From the NCBI GenBank assembly GCA_004369085.1, contig ML210288.1:16924-80923 (forward strand): a stretch of DNA of 64,000 bases, read 5' to 3'. This document shows positions 1-10,901 of this stretch, piece by piece. The position numbers and the translations under genes were made by a program. Numbering within the stretch: position 1 is the first letter of the stretch; each line of letters starts with the position of its first letter. The notes under the pieces were generated by a model that was not told the origin of the DNA, did not search any database, and saw only the letters and a program-made list of their open reading frames with translations. This stretch comes from Coprinopsis marcescibilis. Taxonomy: Eukaryota; Basidiomycota; Agaricomycetes; Agaricales; Psathyrellaceae.

Positions 1-1
1 T

Positions 2-220
2 TTGGTCCAGTCGCGCTCGCAAGTGGTGCTCATGCTCTCAACAGAAATCATGGATGACGACGACGACGACGACGACGTCAAGCCTATTTCTGCTTCTGGT
101 GAACCTGCTGGGGCCAGCGCAGAGGACCTGACGGAAATTCCGGAAGGAGCAACGACGTCAGCACCTGTACCAACAGCCCAGCCAACAGAGCCTGACTCCT
201 CGACCCCAGTCCCGGAGTAG
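2..220 (+). CDS. 3' end of an unknown gene (5' end outside window)
   Basis: An open frame runs in from the left edge and stops at 218-220. The visible part has a run of eight Asp codons (about 52-75) followed by a Pro/Thr/Ser/Glu-rich low-complexity tail ending in Pro-Val-Pro-Glu. This looks like a disordered acidic C-terminus. No domain is visible and the family cannot be named. It converges on MCM2, whose stop lies about 290 bp downstream. It could be a terminal exon only; upstream sequence is needed to say more. Confidence 0.4.
   Translation: MVQSRSQVVLMLSTEIMDDDDDDDDVKPISASGEPAGASAEDLTEIPEGATTSAPVPTAQPTEPDSSTPVPE
52..78 (+). repeat. GAC/GAT trinucleotide run (poly-Asp)
   Basis: An almost pure GAC repeat of about eight units encodes consecutive aspartates in the left-edge open frame. 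Such runs expand and contract easily by slippage, so its length may vary between strains. Confidence 0.7.
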
Positions 221-511
221 TCCTGCTTGGGGTCCGCTCTGTTGCAAAACCACCACTCCATGGAGGACTGTAGCCTAGACATCATACACTAATCATAATC
301 ATTATTTCCACCCCGCTCACTACTATGCCAGGCCGTGTAGAACTCAACATTATAGATTGATAGATCACGATATAAATACACAAAAAACAACACATACAAC
401 ACTTGTGAGAGCAATTCGATATTAGTACTAACCAGTAACTTGCAGTCGAAAGAAGGTAAAAGCAGGTATACATGCCAACATGTTGTTGGCTTTGAAAATG
501 TTCGTGTTTAT

Positions 512-3500
512 TTAATCCCCAGTCTTGCGGAAGGTTTTTTCGATAGTGCTGTCCACTACCTTGTAGCCGTTTGTTCTGAAGAGCTTGGACTTGATGAACG
601 GATTAATGTCAAAGATGTCATGCTCTTTGGCCTAAACGACGCGTTAAATGGTTTGTACCGTACAAAAGACCAATTACGCGTACCTTTTCTTCCAAATCGG
701 TCAATTTGACCGAGACCTTTTCAGGCTGTTCCCGTCGCTGGATCTGATAGAACCTGACCTTATCCTTAATTAACCCACCCAGCAAGAACGCCAACAACTC
801 TTCGTGGTCCTTGCTCTGCGTAAGGTACTTCCTGAAGCCCTACAACAACAAAAAACATCAGAAATCCATTCAAAAGTGGCAACAAATCCACTACACTTAC
901 CCGCTGCAAAGTCCTCTTGATGCTCATCTTCTGCGCATTCACAAAGCTTCCGATTGCCACCTCAATAGCCAAATCGATATCATCCGCCCGAACGTACTCC
1001 CTCAACGCCATCTTTGCACTAGCTTCTGCCATCCGGATCATGCTCTCCAAATGCCTAACCGTGATAGGATAAGACCCGGTGGCCATTGATTCCCGTCGCA
1101 AGTCCGCGAAGAGACGGGCCAACTTGTCCTGGTCGAGGTCGTACAACTTGGGCTTGATCTTTTCTCGGGCATACATAATGTACTTCCGGAGCACATCTTG
1201 CGGGATGATCTAGTCGTTTCGCTAGGTTAGCGTCGACCATGCATAGCAGATGGAGAGTACTCACATCCTCGTCCAAAGAAGTCGCAACCTCCATCTCATC
1301 AACCTCCTTCTCAAACTTGGGATGACTGCGCAGATGACTCCCAACCACAAACCGTGCCAATAATTCATCCATCACAGGATCGACATTATCCTTCACCACG
1401 CAAAGCACGTCAAATCGAGACAAGATGGGTTCCGTCAACTCCACGTTCTGCGAAAACGGAATGGTAGGGTTGTATCGTCCGCGGATTGGATTGGCCGCAG
1501 CGATAATGGCACACCGCGCTTGAAGAGTGGTGACGATACCCGCCTTGGAGATTGAGATCGACTGTTGCTCCATGGCTTCATGAATAGATGTCCGATCAGC
1601 ATCGTTCATCTTGTCAAATTCGTCGATGAGGCAGGTTCCTTTATCTGCTAGCACTAACGCTCCTCCTTCCAATGTCCATTCTTGGGTTATTGGGTCCTTG
1701 CGGACACTCGCCGTCAAACCAACAGCAGAAGCACCCTGACCCGTCGCAAACACGGAACGATGTGCTGTTTTCTCGACGTACTTCAGGACCTGGGACTTGG
1801 CGGTACCAGGGTCTCCCAGCAACAGTACATTGATGTCGCCACGAAGACGATGCTTGTGGTTGATATCCTTTGAAACTCCACCAAACAATGAAAGCGCAAC
1901 GGCGGTCTTGATGTCCTCGTGCCCGTAGATAGACGGTGCAATCGACTTGATAATTCGTTTCTTGATACGCTCGTCACGGGCCAGCGCTCTCATTGCCTTC
2001 TCATCTTCCTCGGTCAACCTAAACGCGGCAAACAAATCTTCCTTCTTGTTGACGTGGTTTGCTTCAATTACCGTGGAGAAAACCGGGAACCCATTCTTCG
2101 CATTCAAGGAAGCGTCGAAATTGTTTCGATAGATACCGGTGACCTCCTAAAAAGAGATAGGTTAGACAACACGGTGACGCGAGAAAGACAGAGGATAATC
2201 AAACTCACCACTTCCTCTCCAGGTTTGGCGCTGTCGATAAGGTCCCATAGCAGGATAACCTCCCGATGCCGAGGAAGTCGACCAGCAGGGACGGACCCAG
2301 GGGATTCTTGAAGAGTCATCTTCTGGTAATTGCGGTAGACAGTCTGTCAAATTCGGATTAGGAAGGAGTCGTAGCCATCAAAAAGGTAAAGCGTACTTGT
2401 TGTGAGTTGACGGGGAATGGTCCTTTACTCTCACAGTTGGCGCAATAACTAATCTTTACCTCCTTGGTGGCATCTTGGTAGAACGGTCCCAAAACGGCCT
2501 TGCACTTCGTACAATCGAATTTAACGTATTTGAGTTGAGGGAAGACGCCTGTACGTCTGGTGACCACGCCATTTACACGGACAAGCTTGTTCAAGTCCGA
2601 TCGCCTCAGGTCACGTAGTGATGAACTGAGCGGCAGATCAGAAATGCGAACATGGACTTCGGAATGGATTCGTTTGTAGGCGGGATAGTAGACGAGGATG
2701 GCATTCAGTGCAACTTCGTCAAAGATTTCGAGCATTGCACTTGGACAATTGGTGAGGAAGTATGCCAAAATTGCTTTGGATTCGGAGAGGTGTGCGTATG
2801 AAATCTCGAGTGATTCAGAATTGGCTGGAAAACGGCTGTCAGGGCAAAAACACGACAACAGAAGTTGTTACTCACTCTCTCCAAGGTTTCTGATTCTTTG
2901 GCCATAGACCGACGCGCCATTCTCATCGACATATGTCATGAGGAATGTCCTGAAGTGTTTGATGATCGATCTTCGCACACGCTCGTTTGCTATCCATTCG
3001 ACGATAGATTTTGCCTTGATGTCGCCCAATTGCTCAAGAGGCAGCTCCTTAAAAGAGACTTAATAAATGAAGAAAATCGAAAACACTGCAAGTGCACGCA
3101 CATCTTCAACGCCATCCAAATCGTCCTGATCCCTCCTTTCGTCGTACTGCCTCCTGGTACGCGCCTTGAATGTAGACAGACCAAGCTCATCATCGACATC
3201 GGCATCATCTTCCATGTCGTCGCTTCCCAAAAAGGCCGGAGCCCTACTACGTCTTGCAGCACGATTACCCCGTCGGCCTGCCCGCTCCTGCCTGTCGCGT
3301 CGTGCCATCTGGATTTCAGCAGCCCGGCGCTGACCAGCAGTCATATCCTCCACGTTCTCGTGGTCATCAATATCTCTGTCTGAGTAATGATCAAGAAGCT
3401 CGTTAGGTGCGTAATCCCTGAAAGAAGTGGCATTGCGTTAGCTCATGAATGTTGAGACGGAGAAAACTGCGTACTCCTCGACACCGTCCGCGAAAAGGTC

Positions 3501-3773
3501 TTCTCCTTCGTCATCATCATCTCCTTCCGCGTCTACGAGGCCGTCTCTGTCATCAACACTATCATCTGTGTCGGAGAAGGGCACAGGTGACGAAGGGGGG
3601 AGCTCAGATGATTGGGATGCGCGTCGTGCAGCAGGGGTTCGAGGTCCAGGAGGCGACGAGTTGATCGCCCCTGGGGACGCTGATCTCTGCCGCTTGTTCC
3701 TGCGTGGTGTTTGATTGGACTGTGGAACACGGTGAGTGGAGCTCTAACAGTAGATAATGGAAATCCTTGCCAT
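512..3773 (-). CDS. MCM2: DNA replication licensing factor MCM2
   Basis: Subunit of the MCM2-7 replicative helicase, acting in the nucleus at origins and forks. The largest exon (to about 2107) holds the AAA+ core: Walker A GDPGTAKS, Walker [10 protein letters not shown] and Arg finger SRFD. An upstream exon has the C4 zinc finger (CTKC...CANC). The N-terminus is acidic and Ser/Pro-rich with basic stretches, as in MCM2 orthologues; the MCM2 identity also rests on segments such as [15 protein letters not shown] before the AAA+ core. The C-terminal winged-helix region continues through two small introns, ending in FRKTGD and a stop at 514-512. No ATG lies in frame in the second exon. The best start is the ATG at 3773-3771, followed at once by a 51-bp intron with a GC donor (3770-3720), so the protein would begin Met-Ser-Asn-Gln-Thr. 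The gene is near-certain; the start is less so. Confidence 0.93.
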
Positions 3774-3974
3774 GGCTGATAGGTGGATGTTGTGGGAGCA
3801 ATGAAAGAACGCGACGCGTTGCGGACTTTGAAAGCCCTGCCCCTACTGTATTTTGGCTTGTTGGCAAATTTTCAAACGCAAAAATGGTATTACGGAAAAA
3901 AGATATAAAGGACGCGTAATCTACATGGGTATGGCTTGTAGATGTTCTAACAGACTCTTCGGAACCAAGTCTGT

Positions 3975-4506
3975 CTAAGATGTTGTTGGCTGGGGCCCGA
4001 GTTCATCCCAAACAAGAGGCGGGGGGTAGCCAGGGACAGGAGTTCTAGAAACTCGTTAGCGCTGGATAGAAATGGCCTTGAACACGACAGAACGTACTCT
4101 CTGATATCCCAGACATCTTCACTCGACCTGTTGGTTCGACGTCGCGCCCACCACTCGGCCCTCCGTTTGATCCAGGCCTCTCGCTGTTCCTGGGGATGCA
4201 ATGCTTTCAAGGTCAAACAGAACTTGAAGTCATCCATCTTATCCGAGCACTGAGGCCTACCGCCATATCTGTAGATCGCCTTGACTTGTGTGCGCAGCGC
4301 TCGTGAACGAAATGGGTTCAGAGTCCAATAGATGCGAACTCGCTCGGACACTCACCATTGCACGCTGTCCACGTTTCGAACAGTGACAGACATCCTGGTA
4401 TGTCCTCTGGATTGGGATACACCGACTTCAACCGTTCTTCTTCTTGTTTTACCACAGTTTTGAAGTTTAGATGGCTCATGTTATTGGGCACCAAGTTATT
4501 CGTCAA
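3975..4506 (-). CDS. Emi1-like (DUF3128) twin-cysteine protein
   Basis: A short protein of roughly 120 residues in three exons. Exon 1 ends in LFETWTACN; exon 2 carries the YRYGG...CSDKMDDFKFCL signature, giving two Cys pairs as in the DUF3128/Emi1 family (yeast EMI1, early meiotic induction, linked to mitochondrial function). After a second intron with a clear GCTAAC branch site, the C-terminus reads PGYPPPLVWDEL and stops at 3977-3975; the Pro-rich end fits the family. Two possible starts, 4506 and 4479, differ by nine residues and nothing visible decides between them. The gene lies 201 bp upstream of MCM2 on the same strand and diverges from the hydrolase gene across 178 bp. Location in the mitochondrial intermembrane space is inferred from the family. 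Confidence 0.75.
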
Positions 4507-4684
4507 ACACTCTGAATGGACTCGCGTGAGCTGCGACAGAAGACTCGAGTGTTCCCACGGACGCCACGCGATGCTGAGGGTCCAGTACTAGTAGCGCCCA
4601 TCAGAAACTGATACGCATGCACTTCACATTCAACTTTGTACGCGCAAGAATGTGCCACGGTTGCAAGACTGCTTGTCCTGAACT
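4507..4684. promoter_or_regulatory. Divergent spacer between the Emi1-like and hydrolase genes
   Basis: A 178-bp stretch between two start codons on opposite strands, so it must hold both core promoters unless the 5' UTRs are spliced from further away. No TATA box or CCAAT element is obvious. Confidence 0.5.
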
Positions 4685-5998
4685 ATGTCCTTTTCCTTCA
4701 GACAAGAGCCTATAAAGGGTCTCTATCTCGTCTATCAACTTTTGACGACTTTATTTGTACGCTTGCCGCTCTGGGCCCTCTTCAATTCTGCTAGGCATGT
4801 TGGGTCGGATCTCTGCAGAAATGTTCTTGAGCTAATCCTATCGACTTTAGCTTCTTACGGGCTCGAAAATCATGGTCTTTGAAGCAAGCCATTATGGTGA
4901 AACTACTTCGCCACCTTGATCACATCCAGTAGGTCCCTCTGGTGAAAACACTGTCACCGACAAATTAGCTTGACTTGTTTTAGAGCTAGCTCATTCGTGT
5001 CATTTCCTGACCACAGGGCTATTGCTCCCGGCAAAGGGGTAAATGGCGTCTGGATAGAGGGAGCAGGCAATCTCATAACCGGCGACCTCAAAAAGTTGGC
5101 CGAACACGCCAGTGTTTCCCCAACAAACCTTCCCGGCTACTGGATACACAAAAAGGGGACAGACATCAAGGTCGCAGCAGCACCCCAACCTGGAGAAAAG
5201 GTTGTTTTGAACCTTCACGGTGGAGCTTACATTCGATTCTCTGCCCACCCATCCGACCCGACAGCAAATATCTGCACCGGGTTCCTCAAACACGTCACTT
5301 CCATCAAGCGTGTTTTCTCTCTGGAATACCGTCTTTCATCCAAAGTCGCCAACCCTTTCCCGGCTGCCTTGATAGACGCGCTCGCAGGCTACAGCTACCT
5401 CGTCAACGTGGTCGGATTCTCGCCAGCTGACATCATCATTGTCGGCGATTCCGCAGGCGCGAACCTCGCCCACGCTCTCACTCGGTACTTGGTTGAGAAC
5501 GCTGAGAGAGACGTCAAGTTTCCAGCAGTTCCAGGCGGCCTCGTCCTTCTTTCTCCGTGGGCTGATCTCAGCACCTCGCACGACCAAGGCTCTGCCACCA
5601 AATTTGCCAACTCTGACTACCTCAGCGTCCGCAGCGAAACCGTACACGTTGCCAAACGCGCCATAACTGGGCCTCACGGACTAGGCATCACCGAAACAAG
5701 CAGATATCTCTCCCCTGGGTGTCTCCTTCCAGACTTCAAGATCGATTTCAATGGTTTCCCTCGCACATTCATTGTTGGCGGCGGAGCAGAGGTTTTGATT
5801 GACCAAATCAGAACCTTCAAGGGCAGGATGATTCAGGACTTGGGAGAGGGTGATGGCGTGAAGAATGGTGAAGGCAAGGTTCGCTACTATGAGGCTCCAG
5901 ATGCTATCCACGACTATCTCGTGTTCCCGTGGCATGAGCCTGAACGATCCAAGACTCTAGAGGCGATTGCTAAATGGGTTGCAGCAGCCTCGGGTTAA
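4685..5998 (+). CDS. Alpha/beta-hydrolase fold-3 (HSL-type) esterase, membrane-anchored
   Basis: Predicted 400-residue hydrolase of the hormone-sensitive-lipase group; exons 4685-4794, 4851-4928 and 4984-5998 sum to an exact reading frame. The oxyanion motif HGGAY is near residue 141 and the nucleophile elbow GDSAGAN puts the catalytic Ser near 219. A His in the C-terminal AIHDY segment is the likely triad base. Exon 1 encodes a hydrophobic segment (LYLVYQLLTTLFVRLPLWAL) near the N-terminus, probably a membrane anchor. Intron 1 only keeps frame if its donor is GC (AG|GCATGT). The substrate cannot be told from sequence; such fungal enzymes are usually annotated as esterase/lipase. A decayed copy follows directly downstream. 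Confidence 0.88.
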
Positions 5999-6599
5999 GA
6001 AACCTAATAGAATTGTTTCGCCTCTCGATCTAGGGGATACAACTGGATGACGTATCGTGGCCGAGTCTTTGGGAAACGGCCTCTATCTACAGCCCTGCAA
6101 AACCCAGAACTTTCGAAGCACCAAGGTTGTGCCACATTTCAATGTATCTCAAGCAACCGATGATTTTGGCTTTTAATCGATGCATTAACCCCTTCTCTTT
6201 GAGCTGCGCGGCAATGCATGAAAGGTTGACGGGCCGAATAGGAAGTGTCGATCAAGGTAATGCAACAGCGTCTCAGCAGAACGCTAACTTTCTTTCGTAT
6301 CTATCAGGTCTTCTATCAAGCGAAGATTGGAATTGGGATTATCTTGTATGACACCGCCGAATGTCCGTTCTTCGAGGTGGATCCTTGCAACCAATGGAGC
6401 AAATCAATCATACTTACTTATGTTCCTCAAGTGTCGGGTGGTCCGTGCGGCATCCAACCAACGCGCGTTGAGATTGTCAGAGACTGAGGTTTTACGGCGA
6501 GCTCGCGTGTATATTCTAACGGAGGACCAAGTTAACGACTGACAATGGCCTTTTGTCCAAGCCATTGTAATTCCCCCGGTCAGGCATTCAAAGTCTGTG

Positions 6600-7330
6600 G
6601 CCGCCGCCCGCTCTATCCTATCCGCACTGCTCATCCCTCGAGTAACGACAGACTTGGCTCTCCGCTATCAAACCCTGGGAAAGGCGTCAACGGCATTTGG
6701 ATCAGCCCCATGAACCTGATAGCAAGGAGACATCAAGCGGCTCGCGGACAGCGGCAAACATTGCACCAAATCCGCATCCCCGGATACTGGATCCACGGAC
6801 AAAGATTCGACAATCACGGTTGGAGCACACCCCAACCCGGCGAGAAGGTCGTGCTGAACCTGCACGGCGGCGACCCCTTCTCTCCGCGACCTTACAAACG
6901 GAATCACCAAAAGGCTATTATGCAGTCAGCAAAACCAACTCGATCAAATTTTGCGCCCTGTCCGTTGAGCAGCTCGGGTTTTTGCCAGAGGACCGCGGAG
7001 GTTCAGCAAGCGGGGTTGAACCTCGCCCACGCCCTCGCCGTGCGGTCCAGAACCCAGAAATACATACCACCCGCTACCAGCACGCTCAACCCCATCATCC
7101 TCTCGCCATGGACAGACTGCCTCACCACCCGGTCCGCCATCCAACCAGCGATCTGACTCGCGGACTTGACGTTCTATCCGCCAGCCCCTATAACTCCCCA
7201 CTGCAGAGCAACACCGTTTACAGGCTTCCCGCGCACGTCCATCACGTTGAGCGGTGCGGAAGTCGTTGGATCAGGTACGGACATGGCGATCGAGGACGTA
7301 CTCACGCTGCAAAGTAACAAGTATCCAGAG
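6600..7330 (+). pseudogene. Decayed tandem copy of the alpha/beta-hydrolase
   Basis: Segments closely matching the upstream hydrolase appear in order but in shifting frames: GKGVNGIWI (near 6675), IPGYWIHG (near 6775), PGEKVVLNLHGG (near 6838), LNLAHALAV (near 7018), PIILSPW (near 7093) and TGFPRT...GAEV (near 7218). The oxyanion HGG survives but AY is lost. The nucleophile elbow is missing: the stretch where GDSAGAN should be is deleted and scrambled. Several frameshifts and stops mean no full-length product is possible. Sequence composition is not AT-shifted, so C-to-T repeat-induced mutation is not an obvious cause. Flanks at 6000-6600 and 7330-7960 hold nothing clearly coding. Confidence 0.85.
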
Positions 7331-7967
7331 ACTACTCGCGGCCCTCTCACCAAGTCGCTACGTACGCAACACTGTCCAGCTTCTAGAACCCCAGAACCGC
7401 TCAACGCCGGTCGCCCCGAGTATCGAGGAGATGACCAGCGCGAAATAAGATTCAGGGCAATTCGGAGTTCCATGATAGCAAAAAGCCTGGTGCGCGGGCT
7501 GTAGCCTCATGCTCGAGGAAGCGTTGGACAGCCCGCATTAGAACTCGGGAAGGCCGATCATGGGCGAAAGCTTGTTGCCCGCGTAGAGTGTCAAGGTATC
7601 GTTATCCGCCACGAGGGTGCAGGGTTTGGTGGACTAGTGACCGTAATCGGCAAACGGCTATCCAAAGAAAACTTTTGGGAATGGTCGTGACTCTATTACG
7701 CGGCGCCACCGCGAGGTTATCCAGTTGCGAGTCAACCGCCGTGTTCTTCGAAGCACACCCGCGCGTCCCGACGGATCGAGCGCTTTGGGCTCCCTCGTCC
7801 ACGTTCACCGCCGGTATCGACACAGATGTTTTTTTTATAAAGGTGGTGGTACAGTCAGTAATATACATACATACAAGTCAGTAACAATTACATATTCTCA
7901 AAGCCCATTAGTATAAACAAATCTGAACAAAAGTGAAACCAACACAGAGAGAGAGGAGATTGATTGA

Positions 7968-10156
7968 TTAGGCGTCTGTGGGATACCGGTTCGCTCGACG
8001 AGGTCCCCGACGACCAAAGCACTGGCCATTAGGATCGGGCTGCGAATTGAAATTCCCGTTACGACCGTGCACATTAGTGCCAAACAGCGCGCCACGGTTG
8101 AACGAGCTACGCTCCTTGCGCCCAATATGGGTCGGGGCCGGGAACTCTTCAGGCAGCCCCTCCTTTGGTCCAGACGAATAAAATATCTTGGGCCTCCAAG
8201 CCTCCCTTTCATCCATAATACTCGAATTCTTGAATTTATCAACGAGCGATTCTTTCCCTCTGGCAAGCCGGTCAGTAAAGCAACTCGGGAAGAAACGAGA
8301 GAAACTCACTGAACGTTGGCGTAGCTCATGTGAAGCACCTTTTCGCTCTGGAACATGTTCCTACAGCGCGAGCTCAGACAATGTCTCGGATCCTAAATAG
8401 GCAATGGACATACCATCTTTTGCTGAGCCTCGCCTTGGCAAAGGTCAACAGATCTGCCACCGTGATAAAGTTGACAAAGGCGTAGCCGACGTTGCAACCT
8501 TGGGGCGAGTGAGCGGGTGGGCAGGGAACATGTGAGGGCACGTACCGTTGCGAAAGTCCATCCTGAGATACAAAAAGTCGATGCGTCGGGGGCAAACCTG
8601 GGCAATGTACTTGATCAGCTCCTGATCGCTCATCTTGTTGGGGATGTTCTTGATCATGATTGTCGTCCGGGTATCCTGGCCACCTTCAACCCTCTGGATG
8701 TTGAACTGGTTCTTGACGTTGTTGTTGGTGACGGTGGTGCTGGAAGAGGCGCTGGACGGCGGAGAGTTTTGCTGCAGGCTGAGGTGAGCAAAAGAGTCTG
8801 GGAGAGCGTTTGGAGAGTCTGGACGGTGGGTTGGAGGACTGGATGGAGGAGAATGGAAGAACTGTGGCGACTTGGCAAAGGCAAAGGGCCTGATGTCCTC
8901 TGGGACCCAGTTGAGAGGACGGGCGTTGACGACGAGCGGGTCGATCTGCCAGGGAAAGGTGTAGATGGGCTGCTGGAAGCCATAGTCTGGCTGGACAGGC
9001 TGCTGGATGATCTGAGGCGGAGACATGGGCATGTGATGGATCATGGGCGGGGGCGAGGCCACGTGGGGCGCACACATCAAATTGGGCGGGGAAGGGGTGG
9101 GCGGGAGGTAGAATGGCGGGGCAGCCCGAGACGGGCAGTAGTTGCAGCGACGGTCCGGGGTTGCGCACGGGACCTGGTGGTGGCGTGCCAGCATCTCGTT
9201 CTCCCACTGTGGGATGCCCTGCGAGTCATATAAATTGTACGGGATGGTGTTCGGGAACTGGCAGACGGGGGCAGACGGAGGCGAGGAATAAATCGTTTCA
9301 GCCTCTGTGGGCTTCTGGACGGTCCTGCCGTAAACTGAGAAGCGCATGGCAAAGGAGACACGGTTGCTGATGGTGGAAAAGGCCAGGTCTGCCTCTGCCG
9401 CGTCGTAGAACTCGACCCGGAACGTTTTAGCAGGTGGCTGAGAGAGAGAGAGCGTCAGAAAAGGGAGAGGGCAAACAGACGGGTGACCTGCCTCGTCTCG
9501 CACGAAAGAAAAGGACTGGAGGTCACCAAAGGACATCAGGTAGGACTTGACCGTTGAAACGTTGATCACGGCCTGGCTATTAACCGCAGTGACCGAGACA
9601 TAGAAGGCGCCGTCTGTGAACAGCGGCTGAAGCGAGTGAGATTAAAAAAGCAAGGAGAAAAAGAAAAGTTACATGTGCGGTGGTGTACTGGCAGGTCATG
9701 GCTGGGTTGGCGGCAAGAGTCAGAAAGGCTTTTCGGGCCTGGCGAAGGTCGTTGAAGACTACGAACGCCTGGCTGTCGGTGGTGTCGATGCATTTGATGG
9801 GCGAGTCGGGGAGCAAGGCCAAGACCGAGTCCTTGCGACTGCAGTTTTCCAGCTTCGAAGACGTCAGAGCAGAAAAGAGGCAGGACGAGAAAGCTTACGA
9901 GGATCACGCGGGTGGAGGTCGAGTCCTCGTCGCAAAAGTCCTCGTCGGCGGGAGCTGTGCGCATGGTGGACGACGGGGTGAGGGGCGGCGTCAGGTAGGC
10001 GGGCCGGGGGTTCATCTGGGCTGGCGGCGTGGACGGACGGGGGGCAGCAGAGGCAACACAGTCGGAGACACTATTAAGAGTGAGCGAAAGCACCAGCAGC
10101 GAGACGGACTCTTACCACAGGTTTGGGAGAGAAGGAGAAGTATAGAGTCTGATCAT
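7968..10156 (-). CDS. Mei2-like RNA-binding protein
   Basis: RNA-binding protein with the C-terminal Mei2-type RRM (RRM_2). The main exon (8445-9569) ends with TTIMIKNIPNKM and FLYLRMDFRNG; the next exon continues CNVGYAFVNF, giving the RNP motifs of the Mei2 family. Upstream exons encode two weaker RRM-like stretches (CIDTTDSQAFVVFNDL; AVINVSTVKSYLMSFGDL) and a long Pro/Ser-rich linker. The C-terminus is polar, ending at the stop 7970-7968. The start is placed at 10156, in a short first exon spliced in frame to the segment beginning VSDCVASAA. S. pombe Mei2 drives meiosis by binding RNA; a comparable role here is inference. It diverges from the bS6m gene across about 254 bp. Confidence 0.85.
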
Positions 10157-10410
10157 GATTTGGACGCGACGCGATATGTGACAGAAGAGTGGCTACATTT
10201 TATAATAAGGCGACTGGTTGACGTCAAGCAGTCCGGCCATCCAAACCAGCCCTCCGAGCCCAAATGGCGGATCTCGAACCAAATCTGTTGCCATCCGCAT
10301 CCGGTCCTCCCAATGCCTCCGAAGTCTTCCATAACGGGCAATCCGCCGTCACGTGTCCCATTTCTCTTGCTCTCTCTTCCCGCCATCATCTCCCCGCGTC
10401 TGCCAGCAAA

Positions 10411-10888
10411 ATGCCTCTCTACCAGATGTTCTGTATCACAAAGCATTTCAAGGAATACGTATGTCGGCTCTGTTTCCCTCCTAGCCCTCTCACATCTCTT
10501 TCCAGAAACACATTCGCGAACTTATCCGTCAGTCAGCAACCCATGTCATGAACTCTGGTGGCGTAGTCCGCAAGATCGAGTCTTGGGGCACAAAGACTCT
10601 TCCACAGCGAATGAAGAGACAGGGTCCCTATGTCAACGAGGGAGAGTATGTCCTTCTTCTTCTCTTTCCAACCGCTGCTCACAGTGTCGCAACAGCTACT
10701 GGTCACTCTACTTTGACACAAGTCCAAAGACACTCCGTTCGCTAAACGGCATCATGCGACGTGACCCACGTGTCTTGCGCTGGACAGTCCTCAAGCTCGC
10801 AGACAAGGTCGAGGATATCTCAAAGCAGGGCGAGCGCCTCTTGGAACAGACAAACGACCCAAAATCCGTCGAACACGTCGTCAACTAG
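10411..10888 (+). CDS. MRP17: Mitochondrial small-subunit ribosomal protein bS6m (MRP17)
   Basis: Mitochondrial ribosomal protein of the S6 family, 126 residues from exons 10411-10458, 10506-10645 and 10696-10888, which sum to 381 nt. It begins MPLYQMFCITKH, continues with SGGVVRKIESWG (the strand typical of S6) and then YWSLYFDTSP and DPRVLRWTVLKL. The basic, compact form and length fit the family. The third exon is entered at CAACAG|C rather than the nearer CACAG, because only that acceptor keeps the conserved frame. The stop lies 13 bp from the stop of the converging HAD gene. Confidence 0.9.
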
Positions 10889-10901
10889 TCCAACATGTAT
10901 C

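Noticed and set aside
4709..4716. TATAAAG as a TATA box for the hydrolase gene
   Set aside because: It lies inside exon 1, where it encodes part of the conserved N-terminal anchor (PIKGLYL).
8517..9233. 238-codon Gly/Arg/Val-rich plus-strand frame
   Set aside because: Exact antisense shadow of the Pro-rich linker of the Mei2-like gene.
9680..10888. 402-codon plus-strand frame spanning the Mei2-like and bS6m genes
   Set aside because: It reads antisense through Mei2-like exons and through bS6m introns; only the last part is coding, as the bS6m third exon.
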